Below, in pieces: positions 56,318 through 64,000 of a stretch of 64,000 nucleotides of DNA. The stretch spans positions 4,577,501 through 4,641,500 of the forward strand of contig NZ_CP119127.1 in the NCBI RefSeq assembly GCF_030128825.1. The letters are read 5' to 3'. The position numbers and the translations under genes were made by a program. Position 1 is the first letter of the stretch. Every line of letters starts with the position of its first letter. The notes beneath the pieces are model-generated. The model was not told the origin of the DNA. It saw only the letters and a program-made list of their open reading frames with translations, and did not search any database. The DNA is from Sphingobium sp. WTD-1. Its GTDB lineage: Bacteria > Pseudomonadota > Alphaproteobacteria > Sphingomonadales > Sphingomonadaceae.

Positions 56318-56325
56318 GCAAGCGC

Positions 56326-57675
56326 ATGGCTAAGCACAGCATCACGAAATTCGGCTCGATGGGCCGTACCCTGACCACCGTTGCCCTGGTAGCGATGCTG
56401 GCGGGCTGCGGCGTGGTCGGCGGCAAGAAGGGCGGCCCCAAGACCCCGGTGGTCGGCAACCGCACCTCTATCCTGTCGAACGAGCAGGGGATCGAAGTCG
56501 ATCCGACCCTGGCCGACGTGCCCGTCACCCTGCCCGAATCCTACGCCAATGACCAATGGTCGCAGCCGGGCGGCGATCCGTCCAAGGCGATGGGCCATCT
56601 GGCGCTGGGCGCAGCGCCGCAGCAGGCCTGGACTGCATCGATCGAAGGCAGCACGCCCCAGGCGCGCCTGGCCTCCGCCCCCGTCGTGTCCGGCGGCAAG
56701 CTGTTCGTGATCGACGCCGGCGCCCATGTCATCGCCATGGATGCCAACACCGGCCAGAAGCTGTGGCAGACCAGCCTTCCGGCCGAAGGCAATGGCCGCG
56801 CCCTGTTCGGCGGCGGCGTCAGCGTCCTGGGCGACAAGCTGTTCGCCAGCACCGGCGTGGGCGACGTCGTGTCGATGAACGTCGCCGACGGCTCGATCGG
56901 GTGGAAGGTCCATCCCGGCGGCCCGCTGCGCGGCGCCCCGACGCTGGAAAATGGCCATGTCTATGTGATGGGCCAGGACAACCAGATCTTCGCCCTCAAC
57001 CAGAGCGACGGCGCCACCCAGTGGACCGACAGCGGCACACTGCAGGTGACCGGCATTTTCGGCGTGGCCGCTCCGGCCGCCGCGCAGGGCACGGTGATCG
57101 CAGGCTACAGCTCTGGCGAAATCAACGCCTATCGCTATGAAAATGGCCGTACCCTGTGGGGCGATGCGCTCTCGCGCACCAGCATCTCCACCGCCGTTGC
57201 CTCGCTGACCGACATCGACGCCGATCCGGTGATCGACCGCGGCCGCGTCTTCGCGATCGGCCAGGGCGGCCGCATGGCCTCCTATGAACTCACCAGCGGC
57301 CAGCGCCTGTGGGAAATCAACATCGCCGGCATCTCCACTCCGTGGATCGCGGGTGAATGGGTATTTGCCGTCACCAGCGACGCCAAGCTGCTCTGCGTCG
57401 CCCGTGCGACCGGCAAGATCCGCTGGATCAGCCAGCTGCGCCGCTGGCAGAAGGAAAAGAAGAAGGACAAGGCGATCCGCTGGACCGGCCCGGTCCTTGC
57501 CGGTGGCCGCCTGATTCTGGTATCGACCCATGGCGATCTCAACTATGTCGATCCGGCGACCGGCACCATCCAGCAGGCAGTGGACATGAACAAGTCCATG
57601 TCGCTCTCGCCGGTGGTCGCCAACAACATGCTCTACATCCTTGCCGATGACGGCAAGCTGACGGCGCTGCGTTAA
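56326..57675 (+). CDS. bamB: BamB outer-membrane assembly lipoprotein
   Basis: A 449-residue lipoprotein with lipobox MLAGC (Cys28). The rest is an eight-bladed beta propeller of PQQ-like repeats, for example VIAMDANTGQKLWQTSLP, VSMNVADGSIGWKV and LCVARATGKIRWISQ. It helps BamA insert beta-barrel proteins in the outer membrane. A charged insertion RRWQKEKKKDKAIRW sits between late blades. It is in one unit with the YfgM-like gene and der. Confidence 0.93.
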   Translation: MAKHSITKFGSMGRTLTTVALVAMLAGCGVVGGKKGGPKTPVVGNRTSILSNEQGIEVDPTLADVPVTLPESYANDQWSQPGGDPSKAMGHLALGAAPQQAWTASIEGSTPQARLASAPVVSGGKLFVIDAGAHVIAMDANTGQKLWQTSLPAEGNGRALFGGGVSVLGDKLFASTGVGDVVSMNVADGSIGWKVHPGGPLRGAPTLENGHVYVMGQDNQIFALNQSDGATQWTDSGTLQVTGIFGVAAPAAAQGTVIAGYSSGEINAYRYENGRTLWGDALSRTSISTAVASLTDIDADPVIDRGRVFAIGQGGRMASYELTSGQRLWEINIAGISTPWIAGEWVFAVTSDAKLLCVARATGKIRWISQLRRWQKEKKKDKAIRWTGPVLAGGRLILVSTHGDLNYVDPATGTIQQAVDMNKSMSLSPVVANNMLYILADDGKLTALR

Positions 57676-57707
57676 GGGCAGCGATAGAAAGGAAACGGGC
57701 CCACATC

Positions 57708-59072
57708 ATGCTGCCCACAGTTGCCATTGTCGGGCGGCCCAATGTGGGCAAGTCCACCCTGTTCAACCGCCTGGTCGGCAAGAAGCTGGCGCTGGTCGAT
57801 GACCAGCCCGGCGTCACCCGCGACCGGCGCGAGGGCGAGGCTCATCTTCTGGGCCTCGACTTCACCATCATCGACACCGCCGGCTATGAGGATGAGGATC
57901 CCCACAGCCTGCCCGGCCGCATGCGCATGCAGACCCAGGCGGCGGTCGAGAATTGCGACGTCGCCCTGTTCATGGTCGATGCCCGCGCCGGCATCACCCC
58001 GCTGGACGAGGAAATCGCCCGCTGGCTGCGCGAGGGCGATGCCCCGGTGATCCTGGTCGCCAACAAGGCCGAGGGCAAGGCGACCGAAGCCGGCGTCATG
58101 GAAGCCTTCATACTGGGCCTGGGCGAACCCATCCCCTTCTCCGCCGAACATGGCCAGGGTCTGGCCGACCTGTTCCAGGCGCTGCTCCCCTATCTCGAGC
58201 GCGAGGATGGCGAAGAGCATGAGAAGGAATTTTACGAGGACGAAGAGAGCGCGCCGCTCAAGCTCGCGATCGTTGGCCGCCCCAATGCCGGCAAGTCGAC
58301 CCTCATCAACCGGCTGCTCGGCGAGAATCGCCTGCTGACCGGCCCGGAAGCCGGCATCACCCGCGACAGCATTGCCGTCGACTGGATGTGGACCAGCTAT
58401 GAGGGCGAGGAACGCCCGGTCCGCCTGATCGACACCGCCGGCATGCGCAAGCGCGCCAAGGTGCAGGACAAGCTGGAAAAGCTGGCCGTGTCCGATGGCC
58501 TGAACGCCGTGAACTTCGCCGAAGTCGTGGTGCTGCTGCTCGACGCCACCCGCGGGCTGGAGGCGCAGGATCTGCGCATCGCCGACAAGGTGCTGGAGGA
58601 AGGCCGCGCCCTCATCGTCGCCCTCAACAAATGGGATACGGTGGAACATGGCTCGGCCCTTTATCAGGGCATCAAGCAGGCGCTGTTCGACGGCCTGGCA
58701 CAGGTGCGCGGCGTGCCGATCATGACCGTGTCGGCCGCCACCGGAAAGGGGCTCGATGACCTGATCAAGGTCGCGTTCGAAACCCGCACCGCCTGGTCGC
58801 AGCGCATTTCGACCGGCGTGCTCAACCGCTGGTTCGAAGCCGCGCTGGAGGCCAACCCGCCCCCGGCACCGGGTGGCAAGCGGATCAAGTTGCGCTACAT
58901 CACCCAGAACAAGACGCGCCCGCCGACGTTCGTGCTGTTCGGCACGCGGCTCGACGAATTGCCCGAAAGCTATCGCCGCTATCTGGTGAACGGCATCCGC
59001 AAGGAACTGGGCTTCGGCGCCGTGCCGGTGCGCCTGACGCTGCGCAGCGCCAAGAACCCCTATGCCAAATGA
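57708..59072 (+). CDS. der: Ribosome-assembly GTPase Der (EngA)
   Basis: A 454-residue GTPase with two G domains in a row and a C-terminal KH-like domain. The first P-loop is GRPNVGKS (9-16) and the second GRPNAGKS (about 191-198). Both DTAG switches are visible (IIDTAGYED, LIDTAGMRKRAKV), as is NKWD in the second domain. It acts in 50S subunit maturation. The stop overlaps the tusA-like start and is followed by a very GC-rich hairpin. Confidence 0.96.
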   Translation: MLPTVAIVGRPNVGKSTLFNRLVGKKLALVDDQPGVTRDRREGEAHLLGLDFTIIDTAGYEDEDPHSLPGRMRMQTQAAVENCDVALFMVDARAGITPLDEEIARWLREGDAPVILVANKAEGKATEAGVMEAFILGLGEPIPFSAEHGQGLADLFQALLPYLEREDGEEHEKEFYEDEESAPLKLAIVGRPNAGKSTLINRLLGENRLLTGPEAGITRDSIAVDWMWTSYEGEERPVRLIDTAGMRKRAKVQDKLEKLAVSDGLNAVNFAEVVVLLLDATRGLEAQDLRIADKVLEEGRALIVALNKWDTVEHGSALYQGIKQALFDGLAQVRGVPIMTVSAATGKGLDDLIKVAFETRTAWSQRISTGVLNRWFEAALEANPPPAPGGKRIKLRYITQNKTRPPTFVLFGTRLDELPESYRRYLVNGIRKELGFGAVPVRLTLRSAKNPYAK

Positions 59073-59298
59073 GGGGGGCGGCCCTGAGGCCGCCCCCCTC
59101 CATATCGACGCCAGGGGCATGAAATGTCCCTGGCCCGTCCTGCGCGCCGCCCGAGCGATGCGTGACGCAGATCATGTGACGATCGATGCCGACGACGCTA
59201 TCGCCCCACGCGAACTGGCAGCGCTGGCGCAGCAGCATGGATGGCAATTTTCCGCCCTTTCCCCGCAGCGTTTCGCACTCAGCAAGGTGCCGGCTTAA
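59062..59298 (+). CDS. TusA-family sulphurtransferase-like protein
   Basis: A 78-residue protein starting at ATG 59062, inside the end of der. HIDARGMKCPWPVLRAARAM is the TusA signature, with the sulphur-carrying Cys22 in CPWP. TusA proteins relay persulphide sulphur in tRNA thiolation and other routes. The first twelve codons fall in a GC-only hairpin (59074-59099), which may limit translation. No later start would keep the first strand, so 59062 is the best choice. Confidence 0.88.
   Translation: MPNEGGGPEAAPLHIDARGMKCPWPVLRAARAMRDADHVTIDADDAIAPRELAALAQQHGWQFSALSPQRFALSKVPA
59074..59099. promoter_or_regulatory. GC-only hairpin at the der/tusA junction
   Basis: The arms ggggggcggcc (59074-59084) and ggccgcccccc (59089-59099) pair perfectly over 11 bp around ctga. 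All stem pairs are G-C. It starts one base after the der stop and lies within the first codons of the tusA-like gene. There is no T tract. A role in limiting tusA translation or ending der mRNA decay is inferred. Confidence 0.5.
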
Positions 59299-59353
59299 CC
59301 GGCTGTTTACGCCCGCCGGCTAATCTCGCGAGCGTCAGGAAAGGAGTGCGCAG

Positions 59354-59785
59354 GTGCCCGAACACGCTACCGAACTGGTGGACTGGAACGATTTTGCCCG
59401 GACCCGCACGGAGCTGGGTACGGCTTTCATGCGCATTCTGGGCTATTTCCGCGAAGATGGCGAAAAGGCGATCGGCAGCATCGAGCAGGCCTTTCGCGAT
59501 CGCGATGCCGTGTCCCTCGTCCGTCCGGCCCATACGCTGAAGGGCGAATCGGCTCAGTTCGGCGCCCATCGGCTCAGCGCCATGGCCGAGGAGATCGAAA
59601 TGGTCGCACGCCGCTGCGTCGAATTTCGCGAGAGCCCGGACGAACTGATCGAGACCGTGGTCGCGCTGCGCCCCTGCTTTACCGAGACCATGGCCCTGCT
59701 CGATCGCGACGCCAATCCGCTGGTCGCGCGCCGCCCCACCTTCGGCCGCCGCGTCGAACCACAGGGCTTTGGTCGCGCCGGCTGA
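59354..59785 (+). CDS. Hpt-domain phosphotransfer protein
   Basis: A 143-residue protein starting at GTG 59354 after a ggaaaggag site. The four-helix Hpt domain has its phosphorylated His60 in RPAHTLKGESAQFGAHRLSA. The C-terminal 25 residues are basic and probably disordered. It would shuttle phosphate between a hybrid kinase and a response regulator, neither of which is in the window. It resembles single-domain Hpt proteins common in Alphaproteobacteria. Confidence 0.9.
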   Translation: MPEHATELVDWNDFARTRTELGTAFMRILGYFREDGEKAIGSIEQAFRDRDAVSLVRPAHTLKGESAQFGAHRLSAMAEEIEMVARRCVEFRESPDELIETVVALRPCFTETMALLDRDANPLVARRPTFGRRVEPQGFGRAG

Positions 59786-59821
59786 TATTCGGTATTGAAA
59801 TAAAACTGACCATGGCCCCAT

Positions 59822-60835
59822 ATGGCGGCCATGACCCGCTTCTCTGTCCTTGATCTCGTTCCTGTCCGCGAAGGCAGCGACGTGTCCGCCGCCCTTGCCG
59901 ACGCTGCCAATCTGGCCGCCCATGTCGAAGCATTGGGCTATCACCGCCTCTGGGTGGCCGAACATCATGGCATGCCCGGCATCGCGTCGGCCGCCACCGC
60001 CGTCGTGCTCGCCCATATCGGCCAGGCGACTTCATCCATCCGCATCGGCGCAGGCGGCATCATGTTGCCCAACCACGCGCCCCTGCTGATCGCGGAACAA
60101 TTCGGCACGCTCGACGCGCTGTTCCCCGGCCGCATCGACCTGGGCCTGGGCCGCGCGCCCGGCTCGGACCAGAAAGTATCGCAGGCCATCCGTCGCGGCC
60201 TCAGCGGCGCCGCCGACCAGTTCCCCCGCGACGTGGTCGAACTCCAGGCCTATTTCGCCGGCGACGATCGACTGGGCATTCAGGCCACGCCAGGCGAAGG
60301 CGCCAATGTCCCGCTCTGGATTCTCGGCTCCAGCCTCTACGGCGCACAACTGGCGGCCGCGCTCGGCCTGCCCTATGCCTTTGCCTCCCATTTCGCTCCG
60401 GCCGCGCTGGACGAGGCGCTGGCCATCTATCGCCGCGACTTCCGCCCTTCGGCCCAGCTTGACCGCCCCTATGCCATGGCCGGCTATAATGTCTTCGCGG
60501 CCGACAGTGCGGCGGAGGCCGAACTGGTCGCCAGTTCGATGCAGCAGGCCTTCGTGCGGCTGCGCACCGGCCAGCCCGGCAAGCTGCAACCGCCGCTGAC
60601 AGGCTATTATGACAGCCTGCCGATGCAGGCCCGCGCCATGCTGTCCGATGTCCTGAGCGCCTCCAGCATCGGCACCCAGGCAGATGTCGAGCGCGACCTG
60701 GCCGCCTTCATCGATCGCACCGGCGTGGATGAGGTGATCATCGCCGCCCAGATCTTCGATCCGGCGGCACGCAAGCGCAGCTATGAGATCGCCATGGCAG
60801 CGGCACAGGCGATCGGCGCCCGCGAACTGGCCTGA
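59822..60835 (+). CDS. Luciferase-like flavin-dependent oxidoreductase
   Basis: A 337-residue TIM-barrel flavoprotein of the LLM class. [40 protein letters not shown] and [40 protein letters not shown] are the family signatures. Members use FMN to oxidise varied substrates; this subgroup is often annotated as MsnO8-type. The substrate is unknown. The start could be at 59822 or the Met three residues later. Confidence 0.92.
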   Translation: MAAMTRFSVLDLVPVREGSDVSAALADAANLAAHVEALGYHRLWVAEHHGMPGIASAATAVVLAHIGQATSSIRIGAGGIMLPNHAPLLIAEQFGTLDALFPGRIDLGLGRAPGSDQKVSQAIRRGLSGAADQFPRDVVELQAYFAGDDRLGIQATPGEGANVPLWILGSSLYGAQLAAALGLPYAFASHFAPAALDEALAIYRRDFRPSAQLDRPYAMAGYNVFAADSAAEAELVASSMQQAFVRLRTGQPGKLQPPLTGYYDSLPMQARAMLSDVLSASSIGTQADVERDLAAFIDRTGVDEVIIAAQIFDPAARKRSYEIAMAAAQAIGARELA

Positions 60836-60839
60836 TGCC

Positions 60840-62003
60840 TCAGGTGGCGGCCAGCCGGCCGCCACTCATCAGCCCGGCCATGGTCGGCGACAGGCGCTGC
60901 ATCAGGTTGCCGATCAGGATCACCACCGCCAGCACCAGGAAGGGCTGGGCGATCAGATAGAGCGGATAGAGCGGCGATCCGAGCGGACCGAACAATTGCC
61001 CCAGTAGCGGCCCGCCCAGCCAGATCAGGATCAGATGGGCGCAGAAGAGGAAGAAGGCATAGGGTTCGACCCGCATCAGCAGGCCCCGCGCCGGGCTTTC
61101 CGCCAGTGCCCAGGCCAAGCGCCAGAAACAGAGCGATGCGGCCATGCGCACGGCCATGTCGAGGCACGCCAGGGCCAGCGGCGCCAGCCCCGCCCCGCCC
61201 TTGAGCGAGACATAGAGCTGCGCGCCCATCAGCAGGCCGAAGGGCAAGGAAGCCGCCAGCATTGGCACCGCCGCCGCCCGGTCCGCCCAGCCCTCGCGCC
61301 GCACCAATATGCCGATGGTGAAGAAGAAGAGGATCGACGGACGCATCAGCACTGGCGGCCCAAGCCCGGCAATCTGGCATGACAGCGCCACCAGCGCGAC
61401 CGCCATCAGCATCCAGTTGGGCAACCGCACCAATAATGGCGCGGCGACCATGCACAGGAACAGGTCACGCAGGAACGGCATCTGGACATTGATGTCCGGA
61501 TTGCGGTTGATGATGAACAATTCCTCGGCGATCCAGCCGCCCGATTGCGGCACCGGCGCCGACAGGCCCAGCAGCCAGGCTGCGCCCGATACCAGCAGGA
61601 TCGCCACCGCATTCCACAACAGCATCGGCAGCAGGATCGTCCGCGCCTTGCGCCCAACATGATCGAACCAGTTGCGCGTGCGCGCCGACCCGCCGACCAG
61701 CCAGCCGGAGATCAGGCCCAGCAGCGGCACCGCGCTGCGGCCGAAAATCTCCATCAGCACCCAGCGCAGCCCTTCCTGCGGGGAGCCACGCAGCAATTCC
61801 AGATCCTGGCCATTCCGTCCGGTCCAGGCATGGACATAGACGACACCCAGAATGCAGATCACACGCGCAATCGCGATCGCGTCGGAACGGCGCGTCGCAT
61901 TGGCCAAGACGATATCGGGCAAGCGAAAATCCTGATTGTGGCAGGCTTCCAATGCCTCAAACTCCCCTCTGTTCCCTGCCCTGCGCGTTGGAGCGAGCCG
62001 CAA
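60840..62003 (-). CDS. Acyltransferase family 3 membrane protein
   Basis: A 387-residue inner-membrane protein with about ten hydrophobic segments. ATRRSDAIAIARVICILGVV YVHAWTG near the start contains the family Arg and the catalytic His of acyltransferase-3 proteins. These add acetyl, succinyl or other groups to surface glycans. It converges with the oxidoreductase gene (4-base gap). The first 20 residues look loose, so a later start is possible. Confidence 0.87.
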   Translation of the reverse strand: MRLAPTRRAGNRGEFEALEACHNQDFRLPDIVLANATRRSDAIAIARVICILGVVYVHAWTGRNGQDLELLRGSPQEGLRWVLMEIFGRSAVPLLGLISGWLVGGSARTRNWFDHVGRKARTILLPMLLWNAVAILLVSGAAWLLGLSAPVPQSGGWIAEELFIINRNPDINVQMPFLRDLFLCMVAAPLLVRLPNWMLMAVALVALSCQIAGLGPPVLMRPSILFFFTIGILVRREGWADRAAAVPMLAASLPFGLLMGAQLYVSLKGGAGLAPLALACLDMAVRMAASLCFWRLAWALAESPARGLLMRVEPYAFFLFCAHLILIWLGGPLLGQLFGPLGSPLYPLYLIAQPFLVLAVVILIGNLMQRLSPTMAGLMSGGRLAAT

Positions 62004-62108
62004 GCGGGATCATGCGATGCCCAGTCGGGTAATCCAATATTTACCTCCCATGGATACCAAGCTGTTGGGTTGCCGGGCCATCCGGCAACGGGGGGACAAT
62101 AGAGGCAC

Positions 62109-63779
62109 ATGACCCAGATGCCGGGCGCACAACAATTTTCGCACGACAGGGCGCCTGCCTCATCGCCGCCAGCCCCCGGCCTGATCCAGCCGCTCGGCAT
62201 GGTATTCCAGATCGCCGGCTCCAGTTCGAAGGTAATGGTCGATCCCCAATGCCTTTCCGCCTTCACCCATGATCTTGATCCCTGCATCGCGATGGCCGGC
62301 CAGGTTGGCAGCCAGGTCAAGATGCGCGTCGGCGAGCGCTGGCTGATCGCCAATATCCGTTCACTCGTCCTCGACCGCAGCAATGGCGGCGCGATCATTG
62401 CCGACATCGATTTCCTGGGCGAAGGCGACGAGGAGAAGCTGACGGGCCGAATCTACGGCTTCCGGCGCGGCGTCACCCGTTACCCTACGCCCGGCACCGA
62501 CATCTATCCGGTGTCGAGTTACGACATGCAGCAGATATATGCCGCCGACGATCGCCCCCATGTGCAGATCGGCACCGTCTATCCGACCATGGACACCCGC
62601 GCCGCCCTCTATGTCGATTCAATGCTGGGCAAGCATTTCGCGCTCCTGGGTTCGACAGGCACCGGCAAGTCGACCAGCGCGGCGCTGATCCTGCACCGTA
62701 TCTGCGACCTGTCGCCGCAAGGGCATATCGTCATGATCGATCCCCATGGCGAATATGGTGCCGCCTTTCAGCAGAATGGCGCGGTGTTCGACGTGAACAA
62801 CCTCGCCCTGCCCTATTGGCTGATGAATTTCGAGGAACATTGCGAGGTGTTCGTCACCTCGGAGGGCGCCGAACGGACGCAGGATTGCGACATTCTCGCC
62901 AAGTGCCTGCTCGCCGCACGAATGAAGAACCGCCTGGCCGAGAGCATCGGCCGCCTGACGGTGGATTCGCCCGTCCCCTATCTTCTGTCCGATCTGACCG
63001 CGATCCTGCAGAATGAGATGGGCAAGCTGGAAAAGGGTACTGGTTCCCTTCCCTATATCCGCCTCAAGTCCAAGGTCGACGAGATCAAGGGCGATCCGCG
63101 TTATTCCTTCATGTTCTCCGGCATGCTGGTGGCGGATTCGATGCAGGCCTTCCTGGCCAAGATCTTCCGCCTGCCCTCAGGCGGCAAACCGATCTCGATC
63201 ATCGACGTGTCCTCCATGCCCTCCGACATCACCTCGGTGGTCGTCTCGGTGCTATCGCGGCTGGTGTTCGACTATGCGCTGTGGGCGCGCGACGAACCGC
63301 AGCGGCCGATCCTCCTGGTCTGCGAGGAAGCCCATCGCTACATCCCCGCCAGCACCGCCGGCGGCGGCCAGGCTGTGCGCCGCATCCTGGAGCGGATCGC
63401 CAAGGAAGGCCGCAAATATGGCGTCTCGCTGGGCCTCATCACCCAGCGTCCGTCGGACCTGGCCGAGGGCGTGCTGTCGCAGTGCGGCACCATCATCTCG
63501 ATGCGCCTCAACAACGACCGCGACCAGGCCTTCGTGAAGGCGGCCATGCCCGAAGGCGCGCGTGGCTTCCTCGATTCGATTCCTGCCCTGCGCAACCGGG
63601 AGGCGATCATCTGCGGCGAAGGCGTCGCCGTGCCGATCCGCGTCGCGCTCGACAATCTGGAAGAAACGCGGCGCCCCGCCTCGGGCGATCCAAGCTTCAC
63701 CCAGCTCTGGCGCCAGGCCGGCGGCGAGGACGACATCCTTACCCGCACCATCACCCGCTGGCGCAACCAGGGCCGTTGA
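62109..63779 (+). CDS. HerA-like (DUF87) ATPase
   Basis: A 556-residue FtsK/HerA-superfamily ATPase. A HAS-barrel-like N-terminal domain (about 25-120) precedes Walker A GSTGTGKS (181-188); ILLVCEEAHRYIPAS is Walker B, and LGLITQRPSDLAEGVLSQCG and ISMRLNNDRDQAFVKAAMPE follow, with a late Arg finger. HerA proteins translocate DNA as hexamers, often with the nuclease NurA or, in defence systems, with Sir2 or DUF4297 effectors. No such partner is in the window. A housekeeping DNA-processing role is likely in this setting. Confidence 0.9.
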   Translation: MTQMPGAQQFSHDRAPASSPPAPGLIQPLGMVFQIAGSSSKVMVDPQCLSAFTHDLDPCIAMAGQVGSQVKMRVGERWLIANIRSLVLDRSNGGAIIADIDFLGEGDEEKLTGRIYGFRRGVTRYPTPGTDIYPVSSYDMQQIYAADDRPHVQIGTVYPTMDTRAALYVDSMLGKHFALLGSTGTGKSTSAALILHRICDLSPQGHIVMIDPHGEYGAAFQQNGAVFDVNNLALPYWLMNFEEHCEVFVTSEGAERTQDCDILAKCLLAARMKNRLAESIGRLTVDSPVPYLLSDLTAILQNEMGKLEKGTGSLPYIRLKSKVDEIKGDPRYSFMFSGMLVADSMQAFLAKIFRLPSGGKPISIIDVSSMPSDITSVVVSVLSRLVFDYALWARDEPQRPILLVCEEAHRYIPASTAGGGQAVRRILERIAKEGRKYGVSLGLITQRPSDLAEGVLSQCGTIISMRLNNDRDQAFVKAAMPEGARGFLDSIPALRNREAIICGEGVAVPIRVALDNLEETRRPASGDPSFTQLWRQAGGEDDILTRTITRWRNQGR

Positions 63780-63793
63780 GCGGCGCTCCGGCT

Positions 63794-64000
63794 TCAGCCG
63801 GTCGGCGCGATCCGACCGGCCGGCTCGGTCTCGCTATGCACCGCCTCGCGGCATTCCTCTTCATGCATCGGCACCATCAGCTTGGCCTTGCGCCAGCCGC
63901 CCTGCCAATAGACCAGAGCCGCGAGCGTCAGTGACACCGCCGACCCCACCGGGAAGCTCAGCCACAGCGCATCCGCGCCGATCCGGGGATAGGCGAGATA
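63794..64000 (-). CDS. MATE-family efflux protein, C-terminal end (partial)
   Basis: Read on the minus strand from the window edge, the frame gives YLAYPRIGADALWLSFPVGS followed by AVSLTLAALVYWQGGWRKAK and a soluble tail ending EPAGRIAPTG, with stop at 63794-63796. The final membrane helix and basic end WQGGWRKAK match the C-terminus of NorM-like MATE exporters. Most of the gene is outside the window, so substrate and start are unknown. Confidence 0.7.
   Translation of the reverse strand, partial: YLAYPRIGADALWLSFPVGSAVSLTLAALVYWQGGWRKAKLMVPMHEEECREAVHSETEPAGRIAPTG

Noticed and set aside
62109..63779. The HerA-like ATPase as part of a Sir2-HerA or DUF4297-HerA defence system
   Set aside because: No Sir2, DUF4297 or nuclease partner is adjacent in the window; the neighbours are an acyltransferase and a MATE exporter in core-like sequence.

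Overview
The window looks like the chromosome of a sphingomonad (Alphaproteobacteria, Sphingobium/Sphingomonas type). It has high GC, an F1 operon (atpH-A-G-D-C) without F0 genes beside it, a short epsilon subunit, a large TonB-dependent receptor, and the housekeeping genes priA, panB, bamB and der. No tRNA, rRNA or CRISPR array was recognised. The genus is an inference from gene content.

Bases 1-8300 are a wrecked accessory region. A partial cation-diffusion gene is followed by a small helix-turn-helix gene, an AAA+ ATPase gene and the start of a subtilisin-like protease gene. The last two look like the anti-phage pair IetA/IetS. An 849-bp IS5-family element splits ietA. A 3.8-kb IS21-family element, itself interrupted by an IS256-family element with an 8-bp target duplication, cuts ietS. 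A second identical IS5 copy lies in a minus-strand gene whose remains read as an LCAT-like lipase/acyltransferase. Removing either IS5 copy with one TA restores an open frame. The IS21 element has no target duplication and joins the two truncated convergent genes, so a deletion probably removed both 3-prime ends.

Bases 8369-21151 are a minus-strand metal-resistance block: a small His-containing secreted protein, CzcC/CzcB/CzcA, a SRPBCC protein, a CDF transporter, a zinc-ribbon protein, a lysozyme-inhibitor-like lipoprotein, a P1B-type ATPase with SPC and HEGST motifs, a bestrophin-like channel and a beta-carbonic anhydrase. No dedicated metal regulator is visible. A likely decayed IS21-family end near 21.5-21.8 kb lies between this block and core-like sequence.

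Bases 21.8-32.5 kb hold regulatory and housekeeping genes: a diguanylate cyclase, a monooxygenase-fold protein, a transaldolase-family enzyme, PriA, a YfiR-YfiN-YfiB cyclic-di-GMP module, Ada and a trypsin-like membrane protease. Bases 32.6-38.2 kb are the F1 operon, with a LysE-family exporter between atpA and atpG and a palindromic repeat between atpD and atpC. Bases 38.2-48.9 kb carry envelope glycan genes, a lone CpaF-type ATPase, a GT4 glycosyltransferase with an ECF sigma/anti-sigma pair, and a secreted methyltransferase-like protein.

Bases 49-64 kb carry a DMT exporter, OsmC, a PRC-barrel protein, a small serine hydrolase, a YezD-like protein, a TonB receptor, PanB, a YfgM-like protein, BamB, Der, TusA, an Hpt protein, a luciferase-like oxidoreductase, an acyltransferase, a HerA-like ATPase and the end of a MATE exporter.
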